From: Streptomyces sp. H27-H5 | GTDB taxonomy: Bacteria > Actinomycetota > Actinomycetes > Streptomycetales > Streptomycetaceae | Direction of reading: 5' to 3' | DNA length: 64,000 bases | NCBI RefSeq assembly: GCF_026627505.1 | Contig: NZ_JAPNLK010000050.1 | Coordinates: 1-64,000 of the forward strand | Shown: one piece after another, positions 63,767-64,000 of the stretch | Layout of the letters: each line of letters starts with the position of its first letter | How positions within the stretch are numbered: position 1 is the first letter of the stretch | Program-made: the position numbers and the translations under genes | The notes under the pieces: generated by a model | The model's database searches: none | What the model was told of the DNA's origin: nothing | What the model saw: the letters and a program-made list of their open reading frames with translations, nothing else

Positions 63767-64000
63767 GTGCCCGTGCCGAGGGGCAAGGAGGGCAAGCCGC
63801 ACCAGCGCGCCTACACGCTCGTCGACCCCAACCCCGCGACGGGCACCCTCACCCTCGAATTCGCCCTCCACGACGGGGTGGCCAGCGCCTGGGCGCGAGC
63901 CGCCGAACCCGGCGACACCATCGAGGCCAGCATCCAGGGCACCGGCTTCACCGCCCCCGCGCCCGAGCCCGAACGCCTCCTGGTGATCGGAGACCCGGCC
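63767..64000 (+). CDS. Siderophore-interacting protein, 5'-truncated and cut by window end
   Basis: 78 residues to the right edge, starting at GTG 63767 or 63773. An in-frame TAA at 63746-63748 inside the iron box blocks any earlier start. The residues HQRAYTLVDPNPATGTLTLEFALHDGVASAWARAAEPGD match the SIP/ViuB FAD-binding barrel from its R-x-Y-T motif on. Full-length family members have about 60-80 residues before this motif, including the first barrel strands; here they are missing, and the VPVPRGKEG start looks like the middle of a coding sequence. Either a truncated, possibly inactive gene or an odd short form. Siderophore iron reduction role if active. Confidence 0.65.
   Translation, partial: MPVPRGKEGKPHQRAYTLVDPNPATGTLTLEFALHDGVASAWARAAEPGDTIEASIQGTGFTAPAPEPERLLVIGDPA

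Overview
The window is high-GC chromosomal DNA from a streptomycete-type actinomycete. Evidence: strong G/C third-position bias, many GTG starts, 4-bp GTGA/ATGA gene overlaps, an SsgA-family sporulation protein, a single in-frame TTA codon in one gene, a cyclodipeptide synthase, and gene order (sdaA-glyA-gcvH-gcvT ... dpp ... mnmA ... ligA ... gatC-gatA-gatB) that I recall from Streptomyces chromosomes. No rRNA, tRNA, CRISPR array, transposase or prophage was recognised.

Layout. (1) 1-480: the tail of an unknown gene, a strong terminator and a small DUF6458-type membrane protein. (2) 508-9422: an exopolysaccharide locus of Wzx/Wzy type with two GT4 glycosyltransferases, a WcaF-like acetyltransferase, a polymerase, a flippase and a Wzz/BY-kinase-like protein whose nucleotide-binding motifs are degenerate, plus a TagD-like cytidylyltransferase overlapping tail-to-tail with a CDP-alcohol phosphotransferase. 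(3) 9465-13068: an MFS exporter and glycogen debranching enzyme GlgX. (4) 13240-18959: an envelope cluster of two paralogous Ig-fold L,D-transpeptidase lipoproteins, one small secreted L,D-transpeptidase and a secreted choice-of-anchor-A/SpaA-repeat protein. (5) 19046-22959: an enoyl-CoA hydratase, a TTA-containing HATPase anti-sigma-like regulator, then an overlapping pair of variant NodB deacetylase and beta-propeller lipoprotein.

(6) 23103-25116: a two-gene natural-product operon, a cyclodipeptide synthase (Rv2275-like) followed by a CYP121-like P450. This is the standout feature: a mycocyclosin-type pathway in a streptomycete, with changed active-site residues. (7) 25370-28917: an EF-hand protein, a PadR regulator and the cobalt ECF transporter cbiMNQO under a cobalamin riboswitch. 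(8) 29282-31119: a flavodoxin-fold protein, an AMIN-like secreted protein and an SsgA-like protein. (9) 31350-36412: serine dehydratase and the gcvT-gcvH-glyA glycine-cleavage operon led by a tandem glycine riboswitch.

(10) 36611-38940: a P-loop ATPase and two SseB-like paralogues. (11) 39589-45784: a five-gene dipeptide/oligopeptide ABC importer with RNA hairpins behind the binding-protein gene. (12) 46020-57364: a TRIC channel, thioesterase, cysteine desulfurase plus MnmA (sulfur relay to tRNA thiolation), an amidase, oxidoreductases, an AraC/DJ-1 regulator, a MetE-like protein and LigA. (13) 57752-63658: an RmdB-like GGDEF-EAL protein and the GatCAB amidotransferase, with a small membrane protein inserted between gatA and gatB. 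(14) 63730-64000: a DmdR-type iron box in front of a siderophore-interacting protein gene that seems to have lost its 5' end.

Start codons were chosen by ribosome-binding site, overlap and family alignment from memory. No database search was possible, so family names are recognition by eye.
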